Positions 35,910-47,509 are shown, numbered from the stretch's first letter. The stretch: DNA of 64,000 nt from an uncultured Sphingomonadaceae bacterium (GCA_947497085.1 CANMFE010000004.1:186001-250000), one strand, 5' to 3'. The notes: generated by a model not told the origin, from the sequence alone. Translations and numbers: made by a program.

Positions 35910-36785
35910 TTACTCCATTTGATGAAGGGAGTCACCTCCACCTATTTTTCTCTGCTGATTGAGCACTTCATATGCCATGACAGCGGTTGCAACCGCCGCA
36001 TTCAGGCTGTCGGCCTTGCCCATCATCGGCATTTTGACCAGTGTATCGCATTCCGCCTCATAATCCGGAGGCAGTCCCTGCGCTTCATTGCCAATTAGCA
36101 GAAACGTGGGCGCTGTATATTTGATGCCCTGATAATCATTATCCGTATTCAAACTGGTGCCGACCAGCTGGCCTTCACCGCTGCGCAACCATTTCAGAAA
36201 TTCGCCCCAGGATGCCTGTGCGATTCGCTGCGTGAAAATGGCACCCATGCTGGATCGTACAGCCTCGACTGAAAACGGATCAACACAGTCATCCACCAGT
36301 ATCAGCCCGCCTGCGCCGACAGCGTCACCGGTGCGCAAAATAGTGCCAAGATTACCTGGATCACGCAGCGATTGCGCCACGAGCCATATATTCGCGCTTT
36401 TACGGTCAACCTCATCCAATCGCAGCGCATGGTCGCGATATACACCCAGCACGGTCTGCGGATTATCCTTACCCGACATTTTCGACAATATTTCACGCGT
36501 GGTTTTGATGATCTGCCCGCCATTTTTGTGAACAACGGCTTCCAGTGCATTGACAAGCGGATGTTCATCACGCGTATCGGACATGAAGAGCATAACCGGC
36601 AAATAGCCCTCTTCGCGTGCTTCGGTCAGGAGGCGCAACCCCTCGGCCAAAAAATGACCGCTGCGTTTACGGTGTTTTTTTTCACGCAGGCTGCGGACCT
36701 GTTTGACGAGCGGATTGGAAAAGCCGGTAATGATGCGGCGGCCATCTGCATCCACGTCACCATGGGCCGGAAAATCTGTGTTCAC
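35910..36785 (-). CDS. TrmH/SpoU-family RNA 2'-O-methyltransferase
   Basis: The 291-aa protein has an N-terminal substrate-binding domain (VRSLREKKHRKRSGHFLAEG, about residues 10-90) and the SpoU knot methyltransferase domain with the three motifs NLGTILRTGDAVG, FLLIGNEAQGLP and ADSLNAAVATAV. Such enzymes methylate rRNA or tRNA riboses (TsnR, RlmB, TrmH). I start at GTG 36785, one base after the HPr stop; longer frames lie inside the HPr gene. Position behind HPr suggests co-transcription, but no functional link is known. Exact target base unknown. Confidence 0.87.
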   Translation of the reverse strand: MNTDFPAHGDVDADGRRIITGFSNPLVKQVRSLREKKHRKRSGHFLAEGLRLLTEAREEGYLPVMLFMSDTRDEHPLVNALEAVVHKNGGQIIKTTREILSKMSGKDNPQTVLGVYRDHALRLDEVDRKSANIWLVAQSLRDPGNLGTILRTGDAVGAGGLILVDDCVDPFSVEAVRSSMGAIFTQRIAQASWGEFLKWLRSGEGQLVGTSLNTDNDYQGIKYTAPTFLLIGNEAQGLPPDYEAECDTLVKMPMMGKADSLNAAVATAVMAYEVLNQQRKIGGGDSLHQME

Positions 36786-36786
36786 G

Positions 36787-37059
36787 TCAATCCTCGCCAA
36801 AACCGTCTTTGATAAGGCCAACAAGTTTTTTCAGATATATTTCCGCCTCTTCGCCTTCAACGGTAACGGTCACATGGTCACCCCTTGCTGCGCCAAGCAT
36901 CATAAGCCCCATAATGCTGTTGCCATTCACATGTGACCCATCCTTTGCAACGGTCACTTTCAAGTCTTCCGGCAGTTTGGATGCCATAGTGACGAATTTC
37001 GCGCTGGCGCGGGCGTGAAGGCCGCGTTGATTGGTAATCAGGATTTCTTCAGACGGCAT
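36787..37059 (-). CDS. ptsH: HPr-type phosphocarrier protein
   Basis: HPr takes phosphate from Enzyme I at His15 (GLHARA) and passes it to EIIA. The serine in NSIMGLMML (Ser48) is the site phosphorylated by HprK, whose gene lies upstream in the same row. The 90-aa product has normal length. The stop of the EIIA gene and this start share one base. In alphaproteobacteria this incomplete PTS is regulatory, not a sugar transporter. Enzyme I is not in the window. Confidence 0.93.
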   Translation of the reverse strand: MPSEEILITNQRGLHARASAKFVTMASKLPEDLKVTVAKDGSHVNGNSIMGLMMLGAARGDHVTVTVEGEEAEIYLKKLVGLIKDGFGED

Positions 37060-37463
37060 TATTGTTCCAGTCCGAGAAGCTCTGATGCGACACTGATATA
37101 TTTCTGCCCTGCTTCGCGCGCTGCAGTCACCGCGTCAGCCACTGTCATCGATTTGCGTGCACCTTCCAGCCGGATGAGCATGGGCAGGTTAACACCGGCA
37201 ATGACTTCGACGCGGTTTGCCTCAAGCAGTGAAATGGCCAAGTTGGAAGGTGTGCCGCCAAAAAGATCCGTAAGCACGATGACGCCGTCACCGCCATCCA
37301 CTTCAGCGATGGCGGCCGCAATATCCTGCCGCCTTTGTTCCATGTCATCATGCGGGCCGATGCAGATGGTGGCAATGTCCTTCTGTTTACCGACAACATG
37401 CTCCATAGCCACCAGAAATTCTTCTGCCAGCTTGCCATGCGTGACCAAAACCATGCCTATCAT
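37059..37463 (-). CDS. PTS EIIA component, mannose/fructose family
   Basis: The 134-aa protein is a single EIIA-Man domain. It starts MIGMVLVTHG with the phospho-accepting His9, and contains DLFGGTPSNLA, the typical signature. There is no EIIB or EIIC in the neighbourhood, matching the regulatory PTS of alphaproteobacteria where EIIA-Man works with HPr and HprK. It sits between rapZ and HPr in a compact minus-strand row. Its output is unknown but is usually linked to carbon/nitrogen state. Confidence 0.92.
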   Translation of the reverse strand: MIGMVLVTHGKLAEEFLVAMEHVVGKQKDIATICIGPHDDMEQRRQDIAAAIAEVDGGDGVIVLTDLFGGTPSNLAISLLEANRVEVIAGVNLPMLIRLEGARKSMTVADAVTAAREAGQKYISVASELLGLEQ

Positions 37464-37530
37464 TGGGCGAAAAAACTCCGGTTCAAAATAGCCTGTCCTG
37501 CTTTTTCAAATTCATAAGTTGCCGCCCATA

Positions 37531-38472
37531 TCATGTGTTTGGCCTGCCTTCCAGCTTATCGGCAGGGGGTGACGCAAGATTGCGGTGGGAAATAGTGGGC
37601 GAAAAGCCCGCGCCGTGCAAGTCTTTCGCCATTTGCTCCGCGGTAAATACGGACCTGTGCCGCCCGCCCGTGCATCCAAAGGCAATATTGACATAGGCCT
37701 TGCCTTCCGCCGCGTAACGCGGGAGCAGGAAAGTTATCAGGTCCAGTATGCGGCGATAGGCTTCCTCAAAAGCCTCATCCTGACGCACATATTCCCCTAC
37801 GGCTTTATCTTGCCCGGTAAGTGGCCGCAAATCGCTGTCCCAGTGTGGATTGCGCAAGAAGCGCATGTCAAATATCAGATCCGCAACAGGCGGCATGCCG
37901 CGTGCAAAACCGAAACTTGTAATTGTAAGGGAAGGTTGCTGGTCTTCCTCCAGCATGAACTGCCCGCGTATCGCCTGCTGCAATTCATTGGCCGCAAAAG
38001 CGGTTGTATCCATGATGTGATCGGCCCAATCGCGCAGGGGCTGCATCATTTCACGTTCCAAGGCTATTCCATTGCTGGCCAGGCGGTCCTTGGCAAGCGG
38101 ATGCGGCCGCCGTGTCTCGTTATAGCGGCGCTCAAGCTCGGCACCCGAGCAATCCAGATATAATGTCGAAATACTAAAATGGGTTTTGTTGTTGAGCGAT
38201 TCAACCTTTCGGATAATCGCATCGGGGTCAAAACCGCGTGTCCGGCTGTCAAAACCGATGGCAAGGGGGGCGTGTTTACTGCCAGTTGCGGCGGGCAGGG
38301 GCGTTTCAAGCAATCGCCCCAAAAGGCGTATCGGGAAATTATCGACCGCTTCCCAGCCCAGGTCTTCCAATGTACGCAGAGCCGTTGATTTGCCAGCGCC
38401 AGAAAGGCCGGTGACCAGCATGATGTTTTGCGATGCACGCTGACTATCGGAAGTTTTTGGCATGGCCGTCAT
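37531..38472 (-). CDS. rapZ: RNase adapter protein RapZ
   Basis: The 313-aa protein has an N-terminal P-loop GLSGAGKST (residues 22-30) and the C-terminal signature GCTGGRHRSV, both typical of RapZ/YvcJ. In E. coli RapZ targets a small RNA to RNase E; in alphaproteobacteria its role is less clear but it is regularly found between hprK and the EIIA gene. It begins 35 nt after hprK and ends 67 nt before EIIA, in one transcript by spacing. An alternative start is ATG 38463. Confidence 0.93.
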   Translation of the reverse strand: MTAMPKTSDSQRASQNIMLVTGLSGAGKSTALRTLEDLGWEAVDNFPIRLLGRLLETPLPAATGSKHAPLAIGFDSRTRGFDPDAIIRKVESLNNKTHFSISTLYLDCSGAELERRYNETRRPHPLAKDRLASNGIALEREMMQPLRDWADHIMDTTAFAANELQQAIRGQFMLEEDQQPSLTITSFGFARGMPPVADLIFDMRFLRNPHWDSDLRPLTGQDKAVGEYVRQDEAFEEAYRRILDLITFLLPRYAAEGKAYVNIAFGCTGGRHRSVFTAEQMAKDLHGAGFSPTISHRNLASPPADKLEGRPNT

Positions 38473-38507
38473 GATTACTCACTGGAAATGGGCGGAAGAT
38501 AGCTTGC

Positions 38508-38939
38508 TTACAATGATAGCCCATAAACGCGCAATGCCCATTCGGCCTTTATCGCAAGCGTGTTCCCATGTGCATCCATTTTGATATGGGGAATCCGTAT
38601 TTCGCCAATAACTTTCTGCTCTGGTGCGTCAATAAAACGCGGAGCTTCTTTTCCCAATGCGATAACAAGGGCAACTGGAACTCTGCTAATGTATGGCGTT
38701 TTCATTATACCCAGATTGCGGACTTCGATTTGTCCTGCGATATTGGGTGCCGGATGGGCATATAGTCTGCCATCACCAGTTGTCAGTAATGTCTGGTCAT
38801 CGCTGATGAGTATTGCCCCGCGATCAATAAGATGCAGGCACAATTCTGATTTTCCAGCGCCAGAAATGCCTGTAATCAAAATCGCCCTGCCTTCAACGGA
38901 AACAGAGCAGGCTGGGTATATGGTCTCGCTATCAGCCAT
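38508..38939 (-). CDS. hprK: HPr kinase/phosphorylase, short alphaproteobacterial form
   Basis: The 143-aa protein is only the C-terminal kinase domain of HprK, about half the size of the Firmicutes enzyme, as is normal in alphaproteobacteria. The Walker A motif TGISGAGKS is at residues 23-31 and ISDDQ (about 45-49) is the catalytic acid region. It phosphorylates HPr on serine. It starts four bases after the chvG stop (TGACACCATG), so it is in the chvI-chvG transcript. Confidence 0.93.
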   Translation of the reverse strand: MADSETIYPACSVSVEGRAILITGISGAGKSELCLHLIDRGAILISDDQTLLTTGDGRLYAHPAPNIAGQIEVRNLGIMKTPYISRVPVALVIALGKEAPRFIDAPEQKVIGEIRIPHIKMDAHGNTLAIKAEWALRVYGLSL

Positions 38940-38943
38940 GGTG

Positions 38944-40539
38944 TCACTTGATCTGACCGGATGTGGCCGCGGGCAAAGTTATGCGAAAACATGCCCCCGA
39001 CTTGCCATCTTCGCGTTCACAGACGCTGAGCTTGCCGTTATGTGCCTCGATAATCGTCCGGGCGATGGCAAGGCCCAGCCCGCTATGCTTGCCAAAATCT
39101 TCATCGCCAGGTCGGACACTATGGAAGCGACGAAAAATCGCTTCCCGCTCGCTTTCAGGGACGCCGGGACCACTATCTGTAATACGTATGTGCACCACAT
39201 TACTTGCCCGTGTCGCAACAACCTCGATAAGGCTCTCTTCCGGAGAGAAAGACACTGCATTGTCCAGCAGATTGGTAATCACACGTTCCAGCCTGATGGC
39301 CTCCCCCAGCACGGTCGCCACACCGCGCCTTGGCCGTGCAAAGGCAATTTGTCGTCCCTGATTCAATTCTCTTTCTTCGCGTGCTGCGAGTACATTTTCT
39401 ATCATTTCACCAAGGTCAATCTGTTCAAATTGAGTGCGGGACAGCTGAGCGTCTACGCGCGATACTTCGGATATATCGGTAATCAAACGATCAAGCCGCC
39501 TGACATCATTTCCCGCAATATCGAGTAACTGTCGCTGTAGTTTTGGATCCTTGACTGTGCTTAGCCCTTCCAGCGCACTTCTGAGTGAAGCCAGCGGGTT
39601 TTTGATTTCGTGGCTGACATCAGCGGCAAAACTTTCCGTTGCATCAATCCGGTCACGTATGGCCAGGCTCATATCGGATAAAGCCCGTGCCAACATGCCT
39701 ATTTCGTCACGTCGTTCGGGCAGTCGCGGCACCACAACCTCCCGCGCCCGGCCAAGTCTTACGCGTACTGCAGCGCGGGCCAGCCGCCTGAGTGGACGTA
39801 CAATTGTCCGGGCAAGGAATAGTGACAGAAGTATCGAAAACACAGTGACAATCAGGATTATAATTGCCAGCAAGGCTCTTTGATCGCGTACTATACGGGT
39901 GATATCGCGTGCATTTTCGGTGACAAGTACAAATTCGTTTTGCTCTGCTGTTTGTGCCGCTGCACTAATATATGGCGTGCGATCTGGCGCGTGCCTGAAT
40001 TTGACAACAGGTGCTTTTGTTTTCGAAGATTCAGACAATTCCGGCCATGCGCTGAGCGTATCTGTCTCTGGCGGTGCAAACATTTCCACTTCAGGCGACA
40101 GGACAATAGTCTCAATGATCTTGTCAAGAAACCTGGCCGCGTCTTTCCGCCATGGTTCTTCCGCAGGATCACGCAGGGTATAGGAAGGCGGCATGACTTC
40201 GAAACTATCCATTTCTTTCTCGCCGCTGGTCCCATATATGCGCACACGACTTCCTGTATTGGATCCGACAGTGCCAATAAATGCGCGCTTTGCCTTCGGG
40301 TCAATGTCTTGCGCCAGCGCGTTTGCGATAATGGCTGCTTTTTCCCTGGCCTGTTCGATACGTTCGTTGACAAGCTGTGCCCGGTAATTGTCGAGATAGA
40401 AAAAACTGCCGGCCAATATGGCAAGCGCGAGTATATTCACGGCCAGTATACGTGTGGTCAGCGACAGCCGCCGCGTCCAGAATAGCGATAGGTCAGAACC
40501 GCCGTCTTCATTCTTCCGAGAAGCGATAACCGGCTCCAT
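38944..40539 (-). CDS. chvG: Sensor histidine kinase ChvG
   Basis: ChvG is the sensor of the ChvG-ChvI two-component system, which responds to envelope stress and acidity in alphaproteobacteria. The 531-aa protein has a first membrane helix at about residues 32-50, a periplasmic domain to about 210, a second helix ([20 protein letters not shown]), a HAMP segment, the H-box [13 protein letters not shown] and the ATP domain with DSGPGVPE and HSGLGLAIA. It overlaps the end of chvI by 32 bp. It is followed directly by hprK. All kinase residues are present. Confidence 0.93.
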   Translation of the reverse strand: MEPVIASRKNEDGGSDLSLFWTRRLSLTTRILAVNILALAILAGSFFYLDNYRAQLVNERIEQAREKAAIIANALAQDIDPKAKRAFIGTVGSNTGSRVRIYGTSGEKEMDSFEVMPPSYTLRDPAEEPWRKDAARFLDKIIETIVLSPEVEMFAPPETDTLSAWPELSESSKTKAPVVKFRHAPDRTPYISAAAQTAEQNEFVLVTENARDITRIVRDQRALLAIIILIVTVFSILLSLFLARTIVRPLRRLARAAVRVRLGRAREVVVPRLPERRDEIGMLARALSDMSLAIRDRIDATESFAADVSHEIKNPLASLRSALEGLSTVKDPKLQRQLLDIAGNDVRRLDRLITDISEVSRVDAQLSRTQFEQIDLGEMIENVLAAREERELNQGRQIAFARPRRGVATVLGEAIRLERVITNLLDNAVSFSPEESLIEVVATRASNVVHIRITDSGPGVPESEREAIFRRFHSVRPGDEDFGKHSGLGLAIARTIIEAHNGKLSVCEREDGKSGACFRITLPAATSGQIK

Positions 40540-41215
40540 ATAATGTATCTATTGCTGAAAACTGTTCGTCAATTTCCCGAAACTTGCGGCGCAAACGCTT
40601 GATATGACTGTCAATGGTGCGATCATCAACATAGACATCATCCTGATAGGCTGCGTCCATCAACTGGTTGCGTGTTTTAACCACACCTGGGCGCGCGGCC
40701 AGCGCTTCAAGTATCATGAATTCTGTCACTGTAAGGGTGAGCGGCTCATCTTTCCATTTCACCATATGGCGTGCAGGGTCCATATGCAGGCTGCCACGTA
40801 TTATGGGTTCGCTAATGAGCGCGTCATCTTGCCGGTCATCATTTTTGATAAATTCCGTGCGGCGCAATATGGCCTTTATCCTGGCCAGCAACAGACGCTG
40901 TGAAAACGGTTTGGAGATATAGTCGTCCGCGCCCATTGCGAGGCCAAGCGCCTCATCAAGCTCATCGTCTTTTGAAGTCAGGAATATTACCGGCAAGGCG
41001 CTTTTTTCTCTTACCCTGCGTAACAGTTCCAGCCCATCCATACGCGGCATTTTTATGTCAAATACGGCCAAGTCTGGCGGATTTTCGGTGATGGCCTTCA
41101 GTGCTGTTTCGCCGTCGGAATACAGCCGTGTTATATAACCCTCTGACTGAAGGGCTATGGATACAGATGTCAGGATATTCCGGTCATCATCAACCAGTGC
41201 GATTGTAGCTGTCAT
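40508..41215 (-). CDS. chvI: Response regulator ChvI
   Basis: The 235-aa OmpR-type regulator has the receiver domain with acidic pair DDD (residues 9-11), phospho-acceptor Asp53 in [10 protein letters not shown], Lys near 103 in FLTSKDDE, and a winged helix with [13 protein letters not shown] 41215 is preferred over an upstream frame extension because [11 protein letters not shown] matches family starts and AAAGG lies upstream. It is the first gene of the minus-strand row and is divergent from pckA, a conserved alphaproteobacterial arrangement in which ChvI often controls pckA. Confidence 0.94.
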   Translation of the reverse strand: MTATIALVDDDRNILTSVSIALQSEGYITRLYSDGETALKAITENPPDLAVFDIKMPRMDGLELLRRVREKSALPVIFLTSKDDELDEALGLAMGADDYISKPFSQRLLLARIKAILRRTEFIKNDDRQDDALISEPIIRGSLHMDPARHMVKWKDEPLTLTVTEFMILEALAARPGVVKTRNQLMDAAYQDDVYVDDRTIDSHIKRLRRKFREIDEQFSAIDTLYGAGYRFSEE

Positions 41216-41440
41216 GCCAATACCTTTACCCCACTGGTTTCGAATAAGCACGCATGAATATCGCTGTTTTACTCGTATCTGTGTGGTGAATAGTAAAGTC
41301 CTTTAATGACAACCTTGTCAAGAAAATGCCGATTTGACGCGTGATGCTGCATGTTTTAAGCGGACCGCGACCAAAGTGCATACGTATGCGGATTTGCCAT
41401 GCGATGCCGCCCCAAAATTCGCTTTGACAGTGAGGATTAA

Positions 41441-43036
41441 ATGACAGATTCCAGCCACTCAGCCCTGAAAGCAATGGGTATTGAGACCAATGCCAATATC
41501 GATTCCAACCTTCAGCGCGCTGCACTTGTAGAGCATGCGATTCGCAATGGCGAAGGGCGTCTTGCGGCATCCGGTCCGCTTGTAGTGGCAACAGGCCAGC
41601 ACACAGGGCGCTCGGCGAATGACAAGTTTATGGTGCGGGATGCCGAGACGGAAGATACTGTTTGGTGGGGTAAAACGAACAAGGCCATGTCGCCGGAGCA
41701 TTTCGCTGTTCTAAAAGAAGATTTTTTCAAGGCCGTTGGCCAGAAAGATCAACTATATGTGCAGGAACTTTTCGGTGGGTCACAGGCGGAACACCGTGTC
41801 AATGTGCGTGTCATCAATGAACTGGCCTGGCATAATCTTTTTATCCGCACGATGCTGGTCCGCCCGACAGCCGAAGAGCTGAAAGGCTTCAAGGCGGAAT
41901 ATACAATTATCGACCTGCCAAGTTTTCAGGCTGATCCAGAGCGGCATGGCACGAATGGCCCCGCAGTTATTGCGGTAAACCTGACCGAAAAACTTATCCT
42001 TATTGGCGGAACGGCCTATGCTGGAGAAATGAAAAAGTCAGTATTCGGCCTTCTCAACTACCTGCTGCCACTCAGGGGTGTGATGCCGATGCACTGCTCC
42101 GCCAATATGGGCAAAAACGGTGATACCGCCGTATTCTTTGGCCTGTCGGGTACGGGTAAGACGACATTGTCGGCAGATGCGAGCCGCACACTGATCGGTG
42201 ATGACGAACATGGGTGGTCGGATACAGCTGTCTTCAATTTTGAAGGTGGGTGCTACGCCAAAATGATTCGTCTGGACCCCGAGGCGGAACCGGAAATCCA
42301 TGCCACGACACAGCGTTTTGGCACTGTGCTTGAAAATGTGGTGATGGATGAAGAAACCCGCACGCTGGACCTGAATGACAATAGCCTGGCGGAAAATACC
42401 CGAGGCGCGTACCCGATCGACTTTATTCCGAACACGTCGGAAAAGAATATGGGGCCAGTGCCTAAAAATATCATCATGCTGACAGCTGATGCTTTTGGTG
42501 TCTTGCCTCCAATATCACGGCTGACGCCCGAACAGGCCATGTATCACTTCCTGTCAGGCTACACAGCCAAAGTGGCTGGCACCGAAATCGGTGTGACGGA
42601 ACCAGAAGCCACATTTTCAACATGCTTTGGAGCGCCTTTCATGCCGCGCCATCCGTCAGTTTACGGAAACCTGCTTAAAGAGCGCATTGCCAAAGGCGGG
42701 GTAACGTGTTGGCTGGTCAATACCGGTTGGACTGGCGGTAAATATGGTGTGGGGCACCGTATGCCAATCAAGGCAACACGGGCGCTTCTAAATGCTGCTC
42801 TTGACGGCAGTCTGAATGAAGCCGAATTCCGTATCGACGAGAATTTTGGTTTTGAGGTGCCTGTTGCTGTGCCAGGTGTGGATAGCGCTATCCTTGATCC
42901 GCGTTCAACATGGAGCGATGGCGCGGAATATGATGCGACCGCAAATAAGCTGGTACAGCTGTTTGTAGATAACTTTGCGCAATTTGCTGAACATGTGGAC
43001 GAGAATGTCCGTGACGCAGCCCCCAGCGCCGCATAA
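41441..43036 (+). CDS. pckA: Phosphoenolpyruvate carboxykinase (ATP)
   Basis: PckA decarboxylates and phosphorylates oxaloacetate to PEP for gluconeogenesis. The 531-aa protein has the ATP P-loop GLSGTGKTT (about residues 236-244), the PEPCK-specific GDDEHGW segment and the [10 protein letters not shown] block. It is divergent from chvI with a 225-bp intergenic region; a TTGACG at 41334 could be a -35 box. The adjacency to chvI-chvG is conserved in rhizobia and their relatives, consistent with direct control. A terminator follows. Confidence 0.96.
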   Translation: MTDSSHSALKAMGIETNANIDSNLQRAALVEHAIRNGEGRLAASGPLVVATGQHTGRSANDKFMVRDAETEDTVWWGKTNKAMSPEHFAVLKEDFFKAVGQKDQLYVQELFGGSQAEHRVNVRVINELAWHNLFIRTMLVRPTAEELKGFKAEYTIIDLPSFQADPERHGTNGPAVIAVNLTEKLILIGGTAYAGEMKKSVFGLLNYLLPLRGVMPMHCSANMGKNGDTAVFFGLSGTGKTTLSADASRTLIGDDEHGWSDTAVFNFEGGCYAKMIRLDPEAEPEIHATTQRFGTVLENVVMDEETRTLDLNDNSLAENTRGAYPIDFIPNTSEKNMGPVPKNIIMLTADAFGVLPPISRLTPEQAMYHFLSGYTAKVAGTEIGVTEPEATFSTCFGAPFMPRHPSVYGNLLKERIAKGGVTCWLVNTGWTGGKYGVGHRMPIKATRALLNAALDGSLNEAEFRIDENFGFEVPVAVPGVDSAILDPRSTWSDGAEYDATANKLVQLFVDNFAQFAEHVDENVRDAAPSAA

Positions 43037-43056
43037 CCCAAGGCAATTTATGAAAT

Positions 43057-43094
43057 GGAAAAGGGCTTTCGCGGAGACGGGAAGGCCCTTTTTC
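43057..43094 (+). terminator. Terminator after pckA
   Basis: AAAAGGGCTTTC pairs with GAAGGCCCTTTT around a G-rich loop and ends in T residues. Confidence 0.8.
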
Positions 43095-43123
43095 TATCCA
43101 CGCAGATAAGTGCAGGACAAATA

Positions 43124-43150
43124 AAAAGGCGCCCGGAATCCGGACGCCTG
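43124..43150 (-). terminator. Terminator of the DUF3597 gene
   Basis: On the minus strand AGGCGTCCGG pairs with CCGGGCGCCT over ATT, followed by TTTTTAT. Confidence 0.85.
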
Positions 43151-43170
43151 ATTATTACTGATAAAGTAGA

Positions 43171-43533
43171 TCAGTCGGTAAGGTCGGCAGGAACCTGACC
43201 ACCATTTTTCGCAAGTTCGCGCATCACGGCTTTATGCAGCCAGATGTTCATTTCCGCGCTGCCGTCCAGAGCGCCGGTATAACCCAGTTCCTGGGCCAGT
43301 TCCTTGCGGTTGGATAGGCTCGAGTCAATACCCAGCAGTTTCATCAGATCAACGATTGATGTGCGCCAGTTCAGGTCTCCACCCGCTGAAGCTGCTTTGG
43401 CTGACAGAACCTGCTCAACATCGACTGCGCTGATTGGCGCAGTGCTTCCACCGCTTGTTGCAGTTGCGTCCACTGCTTCCGGCTCGTCCTTCGTTCCGAA
43501 AATTGCGTTCTTAATTGTGCTGAAAATTCCCAT
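43171..43533 (-). CDS. DUF3597 domain protein
   Basis: The 120-aa product starts MGIFSTIKNAIFG and continues after an Ala/Thr/Ser-rich linker (about residues 15-40) with the DUF3597 core (LNWRTSIVDLMKLLGIDSSL...RKELAQELGYTG) to the end. DUF3597 proteins are small proteins of unknown function found in many proteobacteria. Some resemble parts of LysM proteins. ATG 43533 has AAGGA upstream and is preferred over a start 36 nt earlier. No signal peptide. Its own terminator makes it a single-gene unit. Confidence 0.85.
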   Translation of the reverse strand: MGIFSTIKNAIFGTKDEPEAVDATATSGGSTAPISAVDVEQVLSAKAASAGGDLNWRTSIVDLMKLLGIDSSLSNRKELAQELGYTGALDGSAEMNIWLHKAVMRELAKNGGQVPADLTD

Positions 43534-43746
43534 TATTTGTCCTTCCCTAAAAAGAATTGATGTTATCAAGCTACTCCTTGCACATAAGGATTGTTCCCTT
43601 GTTACACAATGCAGGTGATTCTAAAACAGTGTAAAATGTCTTATCTGAAACAGCTTGGGCTGGTTTGCTCATGTGAATTCAGCTAACTATGTGTGCAAGC
43701 TTAGGGTAAGTTGCCCTGGTAAGTATATAATGAGGGAGATGCTCTA

Positions 43747-44346
43747 ATGAATATGATGGAAATTTTGCAGAAGACAGGCGGTCTGGAATCGCTGGCCAAT
43801 GATCTTGGGATTGATAAAAACATGGCGCAGACTGGCGCTGCGGCTTTGCTGCCGGCTATATTGGGCGGTTTCAAGAAACAGACACAGACACAGCCAGGAG
43901 GCATTGAGGATCTGGTTGGCATGATTGGCGGCCTTGGTGGCACAGGGCTGCTTGAGAACGTTCTTGGCAACCAGCCTACCAATGTGTCGAAGGGCAATGA
44001 AATCCTGGGCCAGATTTTTGGGTCAAAGGATGTTAGCCGGACTGTGGCAGGCAGTGCTGCTCAGCAAACTGGCATGGATACGTCCATTCTGAAGAAAATG
44101 CTGCCCATACTGTCCATGCTGGTTGCCGGTTATATGGCCAATCAGGCAGGTGGTAATCGCGGCGCAGGCCAGACAGCTGGCGGCGGTGCACTGGGCGGCA
44201 TATTAGGCAATGTTCTGGGCAGCGTTCTGGGCGGCAATAAATCGCAAGGCGGTGGCCTTGGCGGTCTTGGCTCTTTGCTTGACCTGGATGGTGATGGCAA
44301 CCCACTCGATGACATCATCGGAATGGCCTCAAAATTCAACCGTTAA
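43747..44346 (+). CDS. DUF937 domain protein
   Basis: The 199-aa product begins MNMMEILQKTGGLESLANDLG and is a DUF937 protein; the family resembles YidB and is of unknown function. Residues about 20-110 form the helical core (AALLPAILGGFKKQ, VSRTVAGSAAQQTGMD), then a hydrophobic, Gly-rich second half with GGGALGGILGNVLGS repeats and a final LDLDGDGNPLDDI, which looks like a single EF-hand-type calcium loop. GAGGGAG lies before the start. A perfect hairpin follows 20 bp downstream. Function cannot be assigned. Confidence 0.85.
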   Translation: MNMMEILQKTGGLESLANDLGIDKNMAQTGAAALLPAILGGFKKQTQTQPGGIEDLVGMIGGLGGTGLLENVLGNQPTNVSKGNEILGQIFGSKDVSRTVAGSAAQQTGMDTSILKKMLPILSMLVAGYMANQAGGNRGAGQTAGGGALGGILGNVLGSVLGGNKSQGGGLGGLGSLLDLDGDGNPLDDIIGMASKFNR

Positions 44347-44365
44347 TATGATGCATTATGTCCGG

Positions 44366-44389
44366 CCGGGTAGTAGCAATACTACCCGG
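44366..44389 (+). terminator. Perfect 10-bp hairpin with GCAA loop after the DUF937 gene
   Basis: CCGGGTAGTA pairs perfectly with TACTACCCGG over GCAA, a GNRA tetraloop. No T run follows, so termination is only likely; the M28 peptidase gene starts 20 bp later. Confidence 0.5.
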
Positions 44390-44409
44390 TCAGGATAGAG
44401 AGTTTATAT

Positions 44410-45960
44410 ATGCCAGACAAGCGCTCATGTTTTGCGGGTTTCCTCGCATTTTTATCCATTATCTCTGTTTCAGGTTCTCCAGACGCAGCTCTTGCGCAGG
44501 ATGTGAGTGAAGATGATATTCGCGGACACATTGAAATATTGGCCAGTGATGACTTTGCTGGCCGAATGCCGGGAACCGAAGGCGAAACCAAAACGCTGGA
44601 ATATATTGCCAATCAATGGAGCAAGGCGGGTCTTGTTTCTGGCACTAATGATCCGGCACATCCGTGGTATGCGCCGGTGCAACTGGTCCAACGCAAACAT
44701 TTTGGGCAGACGGTACGCTTTGCAAAAGGCAATCGTTCTTTGTCTATTTCTGACGAAATTATTCTGCGTAGCCGTGAAAACAGTGCTGCCGTTCGCAATA
44801 CGCCGGTCGTTTACACAGGTTATGGTGTTGATGCGCAGGGGAGTGTTAATACAGATGTAGCGGGCAAGATTGCACTGCTGCATTTTTCCAGCCCCCCATT
44901 TGCGGATAAAGACGGGAAGGGTTTTGTTGAGCGCCGTAAGCAGCTTAGAGATGCCGGTGCCGCAGCTGTATTGACCATTTTTGACGGTAATTTCCCATGG
45001 TCCAGCGTGTTGTCAGGTTACAAGGGCCGCAACATCAATCTTCAGAGTAAAGACGCCGCGCTGCCGCTTGATGGCGCTGTAAGCGGTAAATTTGTCAAAC
45101 AGCTTTTTGATTCGGCAAAAATGAATTGGGGCCGGGCAAAAGAAAATGCCGGGAAAGCGGAGTTTCCCGGGCAGAACATGGGAATTGACGCCAGTTTGCT
45201 AGTTTCGACACAGGTTTACCGTTTCCCCAGTTATAACGTAATTGCCAGGCTGCCGGGTAAAAATCCCGGTGCAGGGGCAGTTTTGATGCTTGGTCACTGG
45301 GACCATATTGGCATCTGCCGTGATGAAGGTGCGGAGGACAGAATTTGCAATGGTGCGGTGGATAATGCCAGCGGCATTGCCGTGCTCATCGAAGCGGCTA
45401 AGCGGCTTGCCAAAGGGCCGCAGCATGACCGTGATATCTATTTTATGGGGACAACAGCCGAAGAGCAGGGATTGCTAGGAGCTTATGCCTATGCCGACAA
45501 TCCGAATATTCCGCTTAAAGACATCGTGATAGCGCTCAATATTGATACGATTGCGATTGCACCGCGGGATGCAAAAGTTGCCATTATCGGCCGGGGTGAA
45601 ACATCGCTGGATCCTGCCATTGAGAGCGTAGCCCGCAAGTTGGGCCGGGACATAGAGCCAAGCAAAGAAGCCAATGCTTTTATCCGGCGGCAGGATGGCT
45701 GGGCACTGGCTGCCAAAGGCGTGCCTTCATTAATGGTGGGCGGGTCATTTGCCGATATGGAGTTGCTGCAAAAATTCCTGGGCAGTGTCTATCATGGGCC
45801 AGAAGATGAAGCCGTGGCGGATATGGAGCTGGGCGGCGCAGCGCAGGATACTGACCTGCACATTGCATTGGCGCGCTATTTTGCGAATTTTGAAACATAT
45901 TCGGCAGAAGACTGGGCCAAACAGACGGGACCGGAGCCAGATAAGGAATCCGGCGAATAA
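44410..45960 (+). CDS. Exported M28 family zinc aminopeptidase-like peptidase
   Basis: The 516-aa protein has a signal peptide (cleavage near DAALAQ, residue 30) and an M28 catalytic domain interrupted by a PA-type insert. Zinc ligands are visible in GHWDHIG (His, near residue 299), NGAVDNASG (Asp), AEEQG (catalytic and metal Glu pair), and a later His region near VYHGPEDE. Periplasmic M28 enzymes trim N-terminal residues or modified glutamine. It is followed by guaB 72 bp later on the same strand but probably not co-transcribed. Substrate unknown. Confidence 0.88.
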   Translation: MPDKRSCFAGFLAFLSIISVSGSPDAALAQDVSEDDIRGHIEILASDDFAGRMPGTEGETKTLEYIANQWSKAGLVSGTNDPAHPWYAPVQLVQRKHFGQTVRFAKGNRSLSISDEIILRSRENSAAVRNTPVVYTGYGVDAQGSVNTDVAGKIALLHFSSPPFADKDGKGFVERRKQLRDAGAAAVLTIFDGNFPWSSVLSGYKGRNINLQSKDAALPLDGAVSGKFVKQLFDSAKMNWGRAKENAGKAEFPGQNMGIDASLLVSTQVYRFPSYNVIARLPGKNPGAGAVLMLGHWDHIGICRDEGAEDRICNGAVDNASGIAVLIEAAKRLAKGPQHDRDIYFMGTTAEEQGLLGAYAYADNPNIPLKDIVIALNIDTIAIAPRDAKVAIIGRGETSLDPAIESVARKLGRDIEPSKEANAFIRRQDGWALAAKGVPSLMVGGSFADMELLQKFLGSVYHGPEDEAVADMELGGAAQDTDLHIALARYFANFETYSAEDWAKQTGPEPDKESGE

Positions 45961-46020
45961 AACTGGCGATTTGCTGCTATCGCGTTTACACGATACCGCC
46001 ACGAATCAATAAACGCATAA

Positions 46021-47490
<1,470 letters not shown>

Positions 47491-47509
47491 AACAAGATAG
47501 GCCAGATAC

